DNA of 64,000 nt from Lachnospiraceae bacterium (GTDB lineage Bacteria > Bacillota > Clostridia > Lachnospirales > Lachnospiraceae), in the NCBI GenBank assembly GCA_022791815.1, contig JAAVZU010000027.1, forward strand, positions 1-64,000, in the 5' to 3' direction. Position 1 is the first letter of the stretch. The number at the start of each line of letters is the position of its first letter. The notes beneath the pieces are model-generated. The model had not been told where the DNA came from and did not search any database. It saw only the letters and a program-made list of their open reading frames with translations. Of this stretch, positions 55,506 to 63,605 are shown piece after piece. The position numbers and the translations under genes were made by a program.

Positions 55506-55727
55506 TTATTCCACTTCAATCATCTCTGCATCTGCTTTACGCAAGGATAGTTCATATCCCCTTACTGTAACCTCAACCGGATCACCAAGGGGTGCAACTT
55601 TACGGACATGAATCTCTGCATTCTTTGTTATTCCCATATCCATTATTCTTCTTTTTACCGCACCTTCTCCATGCAATTTTTTTACTTTAACTACATCACC
55701 AATTTTGGCATCTCGCAATGTATTCAT
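55506..55727 (-). CDS. feoA: FeoA domain protein 1
   Basis: 73-residue SH3-like FeoA protein: LRDAKIGDVVKVKKLHGEGAV, RRIMDMGITKNAEIHVRKVAPLGDP and VTVRGYELSLRKADAEMIEVE. FeoA is thought to assist FeoB GTPase or transport. It lies 58 bp before feoB, and a second, diverged FeoA is 64 bp upstream. Confidence 0.93.
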   Translation of the reverse strand: MNTLRDAKIGDVVKVKKLHGEGAVKRRIMDMGITKNAEIHVRKVAPLGDPVEVTVRGYELSLRKADAEMIEVE

Positions 55728-55791
55728 ACATACCTCCTAATTAAATGTAATGGTATAGATTTCTACCTGAACTGTTACGTAATAATTACAA

Positions 55792-56004
55792 TTAAACCAT
55801 TATTTTTAGTGCCATTTCTTTACTCACCGCCACTCTGGATTCCTTTACATTTACAATTAAATTTCCACCAATGTCTGATACGATGGTTACTGTTGAACCA
55901 ATTACGAACCCCAAGCTTTCTAAGAATTTTTTTGTTTCTTCTTTTCCGCCTATTTTCTTAATAATGTTGCTTTCTCCAACCTTTGACATCGTTAATGGCA
56001 TCAT
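55792..56004 (-). CDS. feoA: FeoA domain protein 2
   Basis: 70 residues from ATG 56004 (GGAGG 7 nt upstream). FeoA-like SH3 fold: KKIGGKEETKKFLESLGFVIGSTVTIVSDIGGNLIVNVKESRVAVSKEMALKI, split here by its loops. It is less conserved than the other FeoA. It is the first gene of the Feo operon; the DtxR-type boxes lie about 215 bp upstream. Confidence 0.88.
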   Translation of the reverse strand: MMPLTMSKVGESNIIKKIGGKEETKKFLESLGFVIGSTVTIVSDIGGNLIVNVKESRVAVSKEMALKIMV

Positions 56005-56081
56005 ACATGCACCTCCAATTTCTTTTCCTGTCACAGTTTATTGTCCTTACTAATAATTTAAATTTCCAATCATAAATCTCA

Positions 56082-56207
56082 ATTATTCATGACTTATATT
56101 GCGGACCGCCACAATCACAGTTATTGAGCTATTAAGTATATTTAAGACTCTATTTGTAAATACCTGGCTTACATAAGACTTAGTTATTGCTTAAAACTTT
56201 GAATAAT
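56082..56207. repeat. MITE-like element, copy 2
   Basis: 126 bp starting ATTATTCATGACTTATATTG and ending TTTGAATAAT, with the same internal hairpin layout as copy 1 (AAGTATATTTAAGACTC arm, ACTTAGTTATTGCTT arm). It is inserted between the first Feo gene and the DtxR-type operators, so it lies in the Feo leader or promoter region. Confidence 0.7.
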
Positions 56208-56218
56208 CTCGAATAAAT

Positions 56219-56302
56219 ATTAGTATAGACTAACAACACTTTTTAAAGCAAGACGTTAGTTGAATCTAACGTCCTTTTCTATATGTTAGAGCAAACTAAC
56301 AT
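56219..56302. promoter_or_regulatory. Three DtxR/MntR-type operators
   Basis: Three inverted repeats of the form TTAG-N6-CTAA: 56219-56234 (ATTAG/CTAAC), 56252-56273 (GACGTTAG/CTAACGTC, perfect) and 56283-56302 (ATGTTAG/CTAACAT, perfect). Centres are 36 and 30 bp apart. They lie between the Feo operon and the divergent DtxR-family regulator gene, so both are probably controlled by metal-loaded regulator. Confidence 0.8.
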
Positions 56303-56441
56303 TTTTGTCAAGAGTTTTTTTATTTGAAATCTTCCCTTATTTTTGTTACAATGTATGAAAGATAAATAGGTAATTTTAATGCAAAGAATCGTTTATGTTT
56401 CATAAATCCCCAGAAAGATAAATGTGGAAAGGCAGGAAACT

Positions 56442-56804
56442 ATGCAAATAAAAGAATCAGGAGAAGATTATTTAGAAGCTATTCTCATCCTATCAAAAAA
56501 ACAAGAAAGTGTTAGAGCTACAGATATCTGCAATTATTTTGGTTATGCAAGAGCAAGCGTTTCTGTTGTTTTAAAACATTTCCGAGAAGAAGGCTATGTC
56601 AGTGTAGATGGTAATAACCGAATTACATTGACAGACAAAGGGCTTGAAATTGCCCAGAATATGTATAACCGACATCAGGTTATCACCGATATTTTTCTAT
56701 CACTTGGTGTACCTGAAGATATTGCAGAAAAAGATGCTTGTCGTGTAGAACACTATATTAGTACAGAAACTTTTCATGCACTAAAAAAACATTTTAACAA
56801 ATAA
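56442..56804 (+). CDS. DtxR/MntR-family metal-dependent regulator
   Basis: 120 residues from ATG 56442. Winged helix: ESGEDYLEAILILSKKQESVRATDICNYFGYARASVSVVLKHF, then TDKGLEIAQ and the metal-binding dimerisation part with DACRVEHYIS. It has no C-terminal SH3-like domain, as in MntR-length proteins. It is divergent from the Feo operon with shared operators, so an iron-responsive role is more likely than manganese, though the sequence does not decide. Confidence 0.9.
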   Translation: MQIKESGEDYLEAILILSKKQESVRATDICNYFGYARASVSVVLKHFREEGYVSVDGNNRITLTDKGLEIAQNMYNRHQVITDIFLSLGVPEDIAEKDACRVEHYISTETFHALKKHFNK

Positions 56805-56809
56805 AAAAT

Positions 56810-56855
56810 AGGGCTGTCATAATAAAAATTTTAGTAATCGTTATTATGACACCCT
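56810..56855. terminator. Terminator of the DtxR-family gene
   Basis: AGGGCTGTCATAATAA pairs with TTATTATGACACCCT with one bulge, 5 bp after the stop at 56804. The stretch from here to 56968 shows nothing else. Confidence 0.75.
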
Positions 56856-56968
56856 ATTATCATGTAGTCACTAGCTGTTTGATATCTCATCAAAATTCGG
56901 ATAATAATCCTTCTTATCCTCGCACTAAAATTATAATCCAAATATAAACTGAATATTTCCGCACTATT

Positions 56969-59248
56969 CTAAAGACAAAAGTCCTTATTTCTTCCCCGAC
57001 TCTCATGACAGGTAAAGTAAAGAATCTGATATTCCTTAGCAGCACTTTCCAATAAGTGCATACCTCCTTTTGTTTTGCTCTCATCCATATTTACAAAAGG
57101 GTCATCCAGAATCAAAAATGGTTTTTCCAATGGATACATAGCATCCACTAAAGCAAGTCTCATACATATTCCAAATAAATCCTGCCAGCCTTGGCTGTAA
57201 TAAGTAAGGTTTCTCAATGCACCTTTTTCCCTTTTTTTCAACTCCAGATTTGCATCAATATGAAAAGATATATCTTCTCCTGTAAGATACCTTACGTACT
57301 TTTCTACTCCCTTTTCCATAGGTGTACGATATTTTGCTCCAAAACTTTCTTTAGCCATTTGCAGGTATTCACTAGTTTTTTTCAATATATTAAGTTGTTT
57401 TTCTTTTTCTGCCTTTTCTATTTTTAAAATTTCCAGACGATTTTGATATTCTTCAATCTGCTTTTTCTGCTCCTCCATAACTTCTAATTGTTCTGTATCT
57501 TCTTGTATAGAAACAGATAATTGTTCCACAGCTTCTATAGTCTTCTGCCATTCCATTTCCCTCTCCGTAGAAACTTCTTCCTCTTCTAATAACAAGTCCA
57601 TAAAATACTCACTGGAAAATTTTTCCTTTTCCTCTGCTATTTCAGAAAAGGCACCCTCTGCCAAACGGTAACTTTCCAGATTCACTAACAATTTTTGAAG
57701 TTGTATATTGGTATTTTCCTCTTTATGCATTCCATATTTTGTAAAAAACCCTTCAATTTTTTCGGTTACAGAGTATAAAGATTTCAAAGCACTTTCCAGT
57801 CTTTTCTTTTTTGCTTGTCCTTGTCTGGCAATAAGTATCATAGACTCTATTTTTTCTAAATGTGCACTCCATTCTTTTTTTTCTGGTATTGGATACTGAT
57901 TTAAGAACTTTGTAAGATTTTTTGTATAATCCATATCCTTTTTTCTTTCTTTATTCAAAGGCTTTTCTTTCTTATTTCCTAACTCTTGTTCTTTATCTCT
58001 TCTTATACCAAGTATCAGACAAAGTATGCCAATGGCAATCAATACAATTCCTCCTATACGGGTAATCACCAGAAGCAACACACCAAGTATAATACAAATG
58101 ATTCCAATATGGCAAATTTGTTTGCATTCTTCTTCTGATAAAAATGCCACTTTTTTCTTTGTATTTGTAAAAATAGCATTTCCTTGTTCCTTATTCTCTT
58201 GATTCTTCGACTCCTTTATCCATTGTTTGCATTTTGCCAAATCTTCTTCTTTCGGATACATGTTATTCCAGTGTTCCCGAATCCACTGAAGAGTTTGCTC
58301 CTCTTCCTGACTTAACGACACCTGATCGAGAATTATCTGATTGCGAAATTCTTCTTCTGCAAGCTCTAACACCTCACGCACTTCTTCCTCCTTGGGAATA
58401 CCATTCATAAAATATCCTTCTAATTCCTCTAACTTTTCTTCTTTTTCTTTATATCTTTTACAAATGTCCTCATAATGTTCCCGCAACATCCTGCTATTTT
58501 CTTCACCTATGTTATAATATTGTTCTTTTTCCAATTCCTGTTGTTTTGTCTGCAAAAGTTCCAATTTTTGTTCCTTTTCCAGTAATCCCTGCTCCAGTAT
58601 ATCCTCCCGTTCCAAACTTCTGTTTAATTGTATGATTCCATAAGACAATTGTTCTATCTCTGCTTCTATTCCTGCAAGCTCCCCATTTTTACGGTTTGGC
58701 TGAAGTCTGTGTATCTCTTTTGCAAGAGCCTTTTGTGCCATAGTATAATTTTCTAAATCCCAAGCGTTTTCCATAGGATTCCCAAGCTTTGCATGTATGG
58801 CATCCGTTGTCTCCATCTTGCACTGGTTTTGAACAATATAAATACTTTTTTGAAAAGAAAAACTGTCAATGCCAAATAATTCCCTGCCCACTTCTTCTGT
58901 ATAATCTTCACTTCCCAATCCTGTGGATTCGTCATAAAGCCAAAATCTATCCTCTTTTTCCTTCTCTCCAAATGTTCGTTCCATCCGATATGTTTTTTTT
59001 CCTACTTGAAATACTACATTTCCTCCATAAATTCCCCCCTGCCATGGACGATATTTTTCCCTTTCTTTTTCTAATGTGGTTCTTTTCCTTTCGTTCTCAA
59101 ATTCAAAAAACATAACTTTAAGAAAAGCTGCGAGAGTACTTTTCCCCCAACCATTCTTCTGTATCCATATATTAAGCCCATCCGAAAATTGAAAATCCTG
59201 ATTACATAACTTCCCAAAATTCTCAATATGACAACTAACTAATTTCAT
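56969..59248 (-). CDS. SbcC/YhaN-like AAA ATPase with an internal membrane hairpin
   Basis: 759 residues from ATG 59248, which overlaps the upstream nuclease stop in ATGA. Walker A is NGWGKSTLAAF (about 32), a long coiled coil follows, then a hydrophobic pair (HIGIICIILGVLLLVITRIG and VLIAIGILCLILGI) near the middle, a second coiled coil, the signature YYSQGWQDLFGICMRLALVDA and Walker B FLILDDPFVNMD. The membrane pair in place of a zinc hook is typical of YhaN. It partners the SbcD/YhaO-like nuclease in DNA repair or processing. Confidence 0.88.
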   Translation of the reverse strand: MKLVSCHIENFGKLCNQDFQFSDGLNIWIQKNGWGKSTLAAFLKVMFFEFENERKRTTLEKEREKYRPWQGGIYGGNVVFQVGKKTYRMERTFGEKEKEDRFWLYDESTGLGSEDYTEEVGRELFGIDSFSFQKSIYIVQNQCKMETTDAIHAKLGNPMENAWDLENYTMAQKALAKEIHRLQPNRKNGELAGIEAEIEQLSYGIIQLNRSLEREDILEQGLLEKEQKLELLQTKQQELEKEQYYNIGEENSRMLREHYEDICKRYKEKEEKLEELEGYFMNGIPKEEEVREVLELAEEEFRNQIILDQVSLSQEEEQTLQWIREHWNNMYPKEEDLAKCKQWIKESKNQENKEQGNAIFTNTKKKVAFLSEEECKQICHIGIICIILGVLLLVITRIGGIVLIAIGILCLILGIRRDKEQELGNKKEKPLNKERKKDMDYTKNLTKFLNQYPIPEKKEWSAHLEKIESMILIARQGQAKKKRLESALKSLYSVTEKIEGFFTKYGMHKEENTNIQLQKLLVNLESYRLAEGAFSEIAEEKEKFSSEYFMDLLLEEEEVSTEREMEWQKTIEAVEQLSVSIQEDTEQLEVMEEQKKQIEEYQNRLEILKIEKAEKEKQLNILKKTSEYLQMAKESFGAKYRTPMEKGVEKYVRYLTGEDISFHIDANLELKKREKGALRNLTYYSQGWQDLFGICMRLALVDAMYPLEKPFLILDDPFVNMDESKTKGGMHLLESAAKEYQILYFTCHESRGRNKDFCL

Positions 59249-60339
59249 CCTGTAAGCTCCTCTCCAGATAGTGCCATAAATCCACATTGGATAATTTCTG
59301 CTTTCTCTTCTTCTGACAACTCTCCTTCTTGTACTATCCGAACAAATTCTCCTCGAAGAGATTCTTCTGCTATAAATTCTGCATAGTCCACTGCAAATTG
59401 TGTTTCATCTACAATTTCTATAAAATAAAAATTTTCCCCATATTCTTTTTTTAAAAACAACAAATTTTTTTCACACATTACATTAAGCCTGCCAGTAAGT
59501 TTTATCAATACACAATCTTCTTCTTTTATTCCATTAATACTAATTGCTTCTCTAATTTTCCTGCTCATTTCCAAACTGGTCATACAATCACTAATTTCCA
59601 CAGGAAGCTGGTACATTCTTCTCTTGGCAAAGGGAATAAAGGTAGTCTCAACCTCTCCAGTATCTTCGGAAATATCAAGCAGTATAAATCCCTTCTCCCC
59701 ACATTCATCAAATCCTCTTCCTTCCAAACATCCACTATAGCAATATATTCCTCTAGAATCCAGCCTTTCCTTTTCGTATGAATGGATATGTCCAAGAGCC
59801 ATATAATCAATCCCCTTTCTGCGAAAACTAGAAAGGGGTAGAATATACTCACCATTTGCTATTTGATACTCTGTTACCATACCATGAAGCATTACAATAT
59901 TAGTCTGCTCCTCCTGCAACCGCAACGTTTCTCCTAAAAAACCTCCATTTTCTCCTGTAAGTTCTGCTCCACTAATGGCTACTTCTCCAAGTTGGTAGGT
60001 TCTCCAGTTCTCCCCAAATAAAAATAAATTCTCAGGCAGCTGACTGCTTTGCTTTATATAGGACTTCGCATCATGATTTCCCTCCAGATAAAAAAAAGAA
60101 ATCTCTGGATAACTCCGAATCAACTCCAACACAGTGTTTCTGGTAATTGCAGTTACTTGGTTACTATCAAACATATCCCCTGCAATCAATATACCAGCCA
60201 CCCCAATATTTTGCCCATATTCTACCAGTCTCTGAAAGTTATTTAATAATTCCATGTTTCGTTCCCTTGCCTGTCCCACTGTAAAATGTGTATAGAAACT
60301 GGAATCCAAGTGCAAATCTGCACAATGTATCAATTTCAT
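59245..60339 (-). CDS. SbcD/YhaO-like DNA repair exonuclease
   Basis: Mn-dependent metallophosphoesterase nuclease of 364 residues from ATG 60339. Metal motifs are HCADLHLDS, AGDMFDSNQV, LEGNHDAKSY, MLHG and ALGHIHSYEK. It overlaps by 4 bp with the ATPase gene downstream and forms the nuclease half of the complex. The upstream open frame to 60393 lacks a start site. Confidence 0.93.
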   Translation of the reverse strand: MKLIHCADLHLDSSFYTHFTVGQARERNMELLNNFQRLVEYGQNIGVAGILIAGDMFDSNQVTAITRNTVLELIRSYPEISFFYLEGNHDAKSYIKQSSQLPENLFLFGENWRTYQLGEVAISGAELTGENGGFLGETLRLQEEQTNIVMLHGMVTEYQIANGEYILPLSSFRRKGIDYMALGHIHSYEKERLDSRGIYCYSGCLEGRGFDECGEKGFILLDISEDTGEVETTFIPFAKRRMYQLPVEISDCMTSLEMSRKIREAISINGIKEEDCVLIKLTGRLNVMCEKNLLFLKKEYGENFYFIEIVDETQFAVDYAEFIAEESLRGEFVRIVQEGELSEEEKAEIIQCGFMALSGEELTG

Positions 60340-60410
60340 AGTGTTCACTCCTACTATTACACTTTTTATTATCAGAAAATTATCTTCCATCAAAACTTTA
60401 TGAAAAATGT

Positions 60411-60640
60411 TTTACAATACCACTAATTGTATTTGCATTGTCCTTATTTTGATTCGCTATAACAGCCATTGCTTCTGTAGTTTTTTCTGTCTGTTTAGTT
60501 TTATCCAGTACATCTTGACTCTTCTCCCACCACTACTACAAATCCTCTGCCAGACTCTCCTGCTCTGGCTACCTCTATAGAAGCATTTTATGACAACAGA
60601 TTTGTTTGACTTATAATATCTAAAATTTGTGCTGCCCTTA
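60411..60640 (-). pseudogene. Remnant of a methyl-accepting chemotaxis protein
   Basis: The minus strand reads ILDIISQTNLLS, stop, NASIEVARAGESGRGFVVVV, then after a frame change SQDVLDKTKQTEKTTEAMAV and a stop. This is the MCP signalling tip, which normally reads [32 protein letters not shown], with one stop and at least one frameshift. Nothing of the sensor or HAMP part remains. The rest of 60340-60777 shows no gene. Confidence 0.85.
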
Positions 60641-60777
60641 TATATTATCAGTAAATATAAACTGTCTTACATGCAAGAACAACTTTTGATATTGACTTTA
60701 CTACTATTTTATCATATCCAGTATATATAGTCATGTATTTTATACTAAAGGCAAAAAGCACTATAACAACCTTATTA

Positions 60778-61215
60778 TCAATACATTTTTCGGTATTCTT
60801 CCAGTCCGATAGCCCGATATTCATTATATGCCCAAAAAGCCTCTTCTTCCGCATCATCCAAAAGCCACATCAAGCATTCTTCTATTAGATCACTCCATAA
60901 CAAAAGAGTTTCCGTCTGCTCACTGGTCAGCAGATGATTACGTCCCAACATGCCTTCTGGTGATGCCCATGCTCTGGCATAATATGTCATTCCCACAATA
61001 TCCGAAACCATTCTTCTATCAATCATAGGTGCAGAAATTTCGTCTTTTAACACCTTTAAACATTCCATTACTTCTATAAAATTTTCTTCATGTAACTCCC
61101 CTCGAAAGGGTCTCAAACTACCTAGAAAACCATTTTGCCATTTGGGATTATCTACATCCTCATTTGTTCCAGAATGATAGGATAGTAATTCTTTTGCTTC
61201 TTCTATATTCATCAT
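60778..61215 (-). CDS. Hypothetical acidic protein
   Basis: 145 residues, no signal peptide, rich in Glu, Leu, Trp and Met. N-terminal MMNIEEAKELLSYHSGTNED, middle ISAPMIDRRMVSDIVGMTYYARAWASPEGM and an acidic helical end LIEECLMWLLDDAEEEAFWA. I do not recognise a family. TGAGGAAAA precedes the ATG. It is monocistronic between the MCP remnant and rsfS. Confidence 0.75.
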   Translation of the reverse strand: MMNIEEAKELLSYHSGTNEDVDNPKWQNGFLGSLRPFRGELHEENFIEVMECLKVLKDEISAPMIDRRMVSDIVGMTYYARAWASPEGMLGRNHLLTSEQTETLLLWSDLIEECLMWLLDDAEEEAFWAYNEYRAIGLEEYRKMY

Positions 61216-61290
61216 TTTTCCTCATTCAATCATTTTTCTTTTAAATATAATTAAGTTCGATTTTTCTTCTCCTTCAGCCATTAAGCAAAA

Positions 61291-61321
61291 ACTAAGCCTT
61301 CTACTTACGTAAAGGCTTAGT
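61291..61321 (-). terminator. Terminator after rsfS
   Basis: A 10-bp stem ACTAAGCCTT / AAGGCTTAGT followed by TTTTT on the minus strand, 23 bp after the rsfS stop. It ends the nadD-yqeK-rsfS transcript. Confidence 0.8.
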
Positions 61322-61343
61322 CTTGTTTAAAATATAAATAATT

Positions 61344-61709
61344 TTAATTTAAGTCACTTTCTTCTAATTCTTTTCCATCTTTCCAGATTCTTTCCAAATC
61401 ATAAAATAATCTGTCCTCTTTAGAAAATACATGAACAATTACATCACCATAATCCATTAGCACCCAGTTACTATTACCTACACCTTCAATCCTCTTGGGA
61501 GAAAATCCAGCTTTGTCCAATTGTTCTTCTACATTATCTACTAAAGCACTCACCTGTGTTGGGTTATTTCCATCTGCAATAATAAAATAATCTGCAAAGG
61601 TCGCAACTTCTGTAATTTCAATTACTCTTACATCCTCCCCTTTTTTATCACATAGTGCATGATAAGCAATCTTTGCCATTTCTTTTGCTCTTTCTAATTC
61701 TTTAGACAT
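61344..61709 (-). CDS. rsfS: RsfS, ribosomal silencing factor
   Basis: 121 residues. Binds L14 of the large subunit and blocks subunit joining under starvation. Visible: ALCDKKGEDVRVIEITEVA, FADYFIIADGNNPTQVSAL, GNSNWVLMDYGDVIVHVFS and FYDLERIW, the full family pattern. It is downstream of yqeK, the usual order in Firmicutes. Confidence 0.96.
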   Translation of the reverse strand: MSKELERAKEMAKIAYHALCDKKGEDVRVIEITEVATFADYFIIADGNNPTQVSALVDNVEEQLDKAGFSPKRIEGVGNSNWVLMDYGDVIVHVFSKEDRLFYDLERIWKDGKELEESDLN

Positions 61710-61732
61710 GATTTATTCTCCTCCTTACATTT

Positions 61733-61865
61733 GTAACAGTTCAGCCGGGGGCTGTCCTATTACGGAATTGGGCAAGCTTCGCATATAAATTGCCCAATTC
61801 CTTTCCTGTTTTAGTCCTTTATACGGTCTGCACAGCAGAGTGTGCAGACCTACCTAAACTGTTAC
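61733..61865. repeat. Dispersed intergenic repeat, GTAACAGTTCAG family, fullest copy
   Basis: 133 bp with inverted ends GTAACAGTTCAG and, reversed, GTAACAGTTTAG. Inside are two perfect hairpins: GGAATTGGGCAA with TTGCCCAATTCC (61764-61801) and GGTCTGCACA with TGTGCAGACC (61825-61850). The right half matches 857-936. The right end supplies the yqeK stop codon. It lies between yqeK and rsfS. Confidence 0.75.
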
Positions 61866-62443
61866 TTACATTTTTCTTTATAATATAAATATGCTTTTTT
61901 TGTTGTAGGGTCAATTTTTCCTTCCCCTTTTGTTTTCTTCAAATACAAAAGAGTATTTTCTAAAATACAATATGTTGCCTTATCTAAATCTTCAAATGCC
62001 AATTTCCTGCATTCCTCTAACCCTGGAATTTCTCTACGGTTAGGCTCAATGTAATCAGCAATAAAAATAATCTGTTCCAAAGGTGTCATACCAGCTCTGC
62101 CTGTCGTATGATAACAAATTCCAGACAATACCTCTTGTTCCTCAATTTCATATTTTTCTTGTGCCAGATATGCACCAACTTTCGCATGGAGCAAGTATGG
62201 TACACCCTGTTCGGCATCTGAAATTTCAATTTGTTTTTCACGACAAATATCTAATAATTCATCATCAGAAAATCCTTTTGCACAGTCATGAAGAATACCC
62301 GCAATTTGTGCATGTATCGTATTCTGTCCATAACACATTGCCAATGCTGCTGCTGTATAACGTACCCCTTGCGTATGGATAAAACGACTCTCTTTTAATA
62401 CAGATTGTAATTCTTTTTCCAATTCCAATAACCTTTTATTCAC
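61862..62443 (-). CDS. yqeK: YqeK, HD-domain diadenosine tetraphosphatase
   Basis: HD hydrolase of the Ap4A-degrading YqeK family. It has 193 residues from GTG 62443 (AGAGAGG 9 nt upstream); the longer frame from TTG 62473 has no site. Metal motifs: RFIHTQGVRYTAAALA, AGILHDCAKGF (HD), LLHAKVGAYLAQ, ICYHTTGRAGMTPLEQIIFIADYIEP. It lies between nadD and rsfS, as in other Firmicutes. Confidence 0.94.
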   Translation of the reverse strand: MNKRLLELEKELQSVLKESRFIHTQGVRYTAAALAMCYGQNTIHAQIAGILHDCAKGFSDDELLDICREKQIEISDAEQGVPYLLHAKVGAYLAQEKYEIEEQEVLSGICYHTTGRAGMTPLEQIIFIADYIEPNRREIPGLEECRKLAFEDLDKATYCILENTLLYLKKTKGEGKIDPTTKKAYLYYKEKCK

Positions 62444-62542
62444 TTCACCAGACCTCTCTTCTATATGCAACAATTTTAAGTAATTAATATGTCTTTACAA
62501 AAATCACATTAATATGCCATTCATACAAGTGCTGCTTAACTC

Positions 62543-63145
62543 CTACCTATATAGATTGTGACTGTAAATATACTCTTCTACCATCTTTGGTACATAGTAA
62601 TTTATAAATTTACCTTCCATCACACGCTTTCTAATATTACTTGAGGAAATCTCTATATTAGGGAAATTCAAAAATTCAATTTTTGCCTGATATTGTTTTT
62701 CCAGTTTATCCTTATGTTTCTTCAATTCTTCTTCTTGATGTCCATCCCTTGTTGCAACAAGAAAACTTGTCTGACCAAAAAGAATCTTTGGATTATGCCA
62801 GCTCTCTAATGCAAAAAAAGAATCTGCCCCAATAATAAAATAAAAGGTATCCATAGGATATCTTTTATTTAACTCACTCATTGTATCTATGGTATAGGTT
62901 GTACCTTTTCTTTCAAACTCCAATGAAGAAAATGAGAAATGGGGATTATCCTCAATAGCAAGCAATATCATCTCTCTTCTGTCAATATTCGATAATATAT
63001 GTTGGCTTTTATGGGGAGGTCTTGCAGAAGGCAAAAAAATTACTTCATCCAAAGAAAATTCTTCATAAGCATGTTCCGCCAACATTAAATGTCCTATATG
63101 TATAGGATTAAAGGTTCCTCCCATAATTCCAATTTTTCTGCCCAT
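62543..63145 (-). CDS. nadD: NadD, nicotinate-nucleotide adenylyltransferase
   Basis: Makes deamido-NAD from NaMN and ATP. It has 200 residues from ATG 63145, 6 nt after GGAGG; the open frame extends 33 codons up into yhbY but without homology. Motifs: GIMGGTFNPIHIGHLMLAE (nucleotide-binding HIGH), FLPSARPPHK, FIIGADSFFALESWHN, and ISSSNIRKRVMEGK near the C-terminus. It is followed by yqeK. Confidence 0.96.
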   Translation of the reverse strand: MGRKIGIMGGTFNPIHIGHLMLAEHAYEEFSLDEVIFLPSARPPHKSQHILSNIDRREMILLAIEDNPHFSFSSLEFERKGTTYTIDTMSELNKRYPMDTFYFIIGADSFFALESWHNPKILFGQTSFLVATRDGHQEEELKKHKDKLEKQYQAKIEFLNFPNIEISSSNIRKRVMEGKFINYYVPKMVEEYIYSHNLYR

Positions 63146-63179
63146 TTCCATCCTCCATAATTTTATTTTCACCTTTAAA

Positions 63180-63491
63180 TTATTCTTTCTTTGCTTTTGG
63201 CAGCTCAATTCTATTCTTTTTCTTTGGATCTTTGAATGGTGCATAAAGAACTATTTTTTTACCAATTACCTGAACCACCTCAGAGCGTGTTCTTTCTGCA
63301 ACTATTTGAGCAATTTCTCTTGGGTCATCTGCACAGTTTTTTAATACACTCACTTTTACTAATTCTCTAGCATCCAATGCCTCTCTAATACCTGCTACAA
63401 TTTCTGTAGTAAGGCTGCCTTTTCCTATCTGGTATATAGGTTCGATATTCATTGCAAGGGATTTTAAATATGCTCTTTGCTTGCTTGTCAT
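63180..63491 (-). CDS. yhbY: YhbY, CRM-domain RNA-binding protein
   Basis: Ribosome-assembly-associated CRM-domain protein of 103 residues. Visible: LTSKQRAYLKSLA-type start (MTSKQRAYLKSLAMNIEPIY), QIGKGSLTTEIVAGIREAL, ELVKVSVLKNC and VQVIGKKIVLY, with a basic tail. It is directly upstream of nadD, the common Firmicute order. Confidence 0.95.
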   Translation of the reverse strand: MTSKQRAYLKSLAMNIEPIYQIGKGSLTTEIVAGIREALDARELVKVSVLKNCADDPREIAQIVAERTRSEVVQVIGKKIVLYAPFKDPKKKNRIELPKAKKE

Positions 63492-63511
63492 TTGTTTTCC
63501 TCCTTAATCTG

Positions 63512-63578
63512 TTTGTTCAGAACATGAACAGTTATGTTTAAACCCATTTTTATTTGCCTTTGGCGAATAGGCTTAAAC
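63512..63578. repeat. Dispersed repeat, second copy of the TTTGCCTTTGGC type
   Basis: Begins GTTCAGAACATGAACAGTTA and ends in the stem GTTTAAACCC...GGCTTAAAC with the inner GCCTTTGGC hairpin, matching 46356-46426. It lies between yhbY and the glycosyltransferase fragment and may serve as its terminator. Confidence 0.6.
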
Positions 63579-63605
63579 ACAACAAAATTTACTCTTTCTA
63601 AATTA

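Noticed and set aside
60648..60857. 69-residue ORF after the MCP remnant
   Set aside because: It runs into the hypothetical gene at 60778 in another frame and shows no homology or start site.
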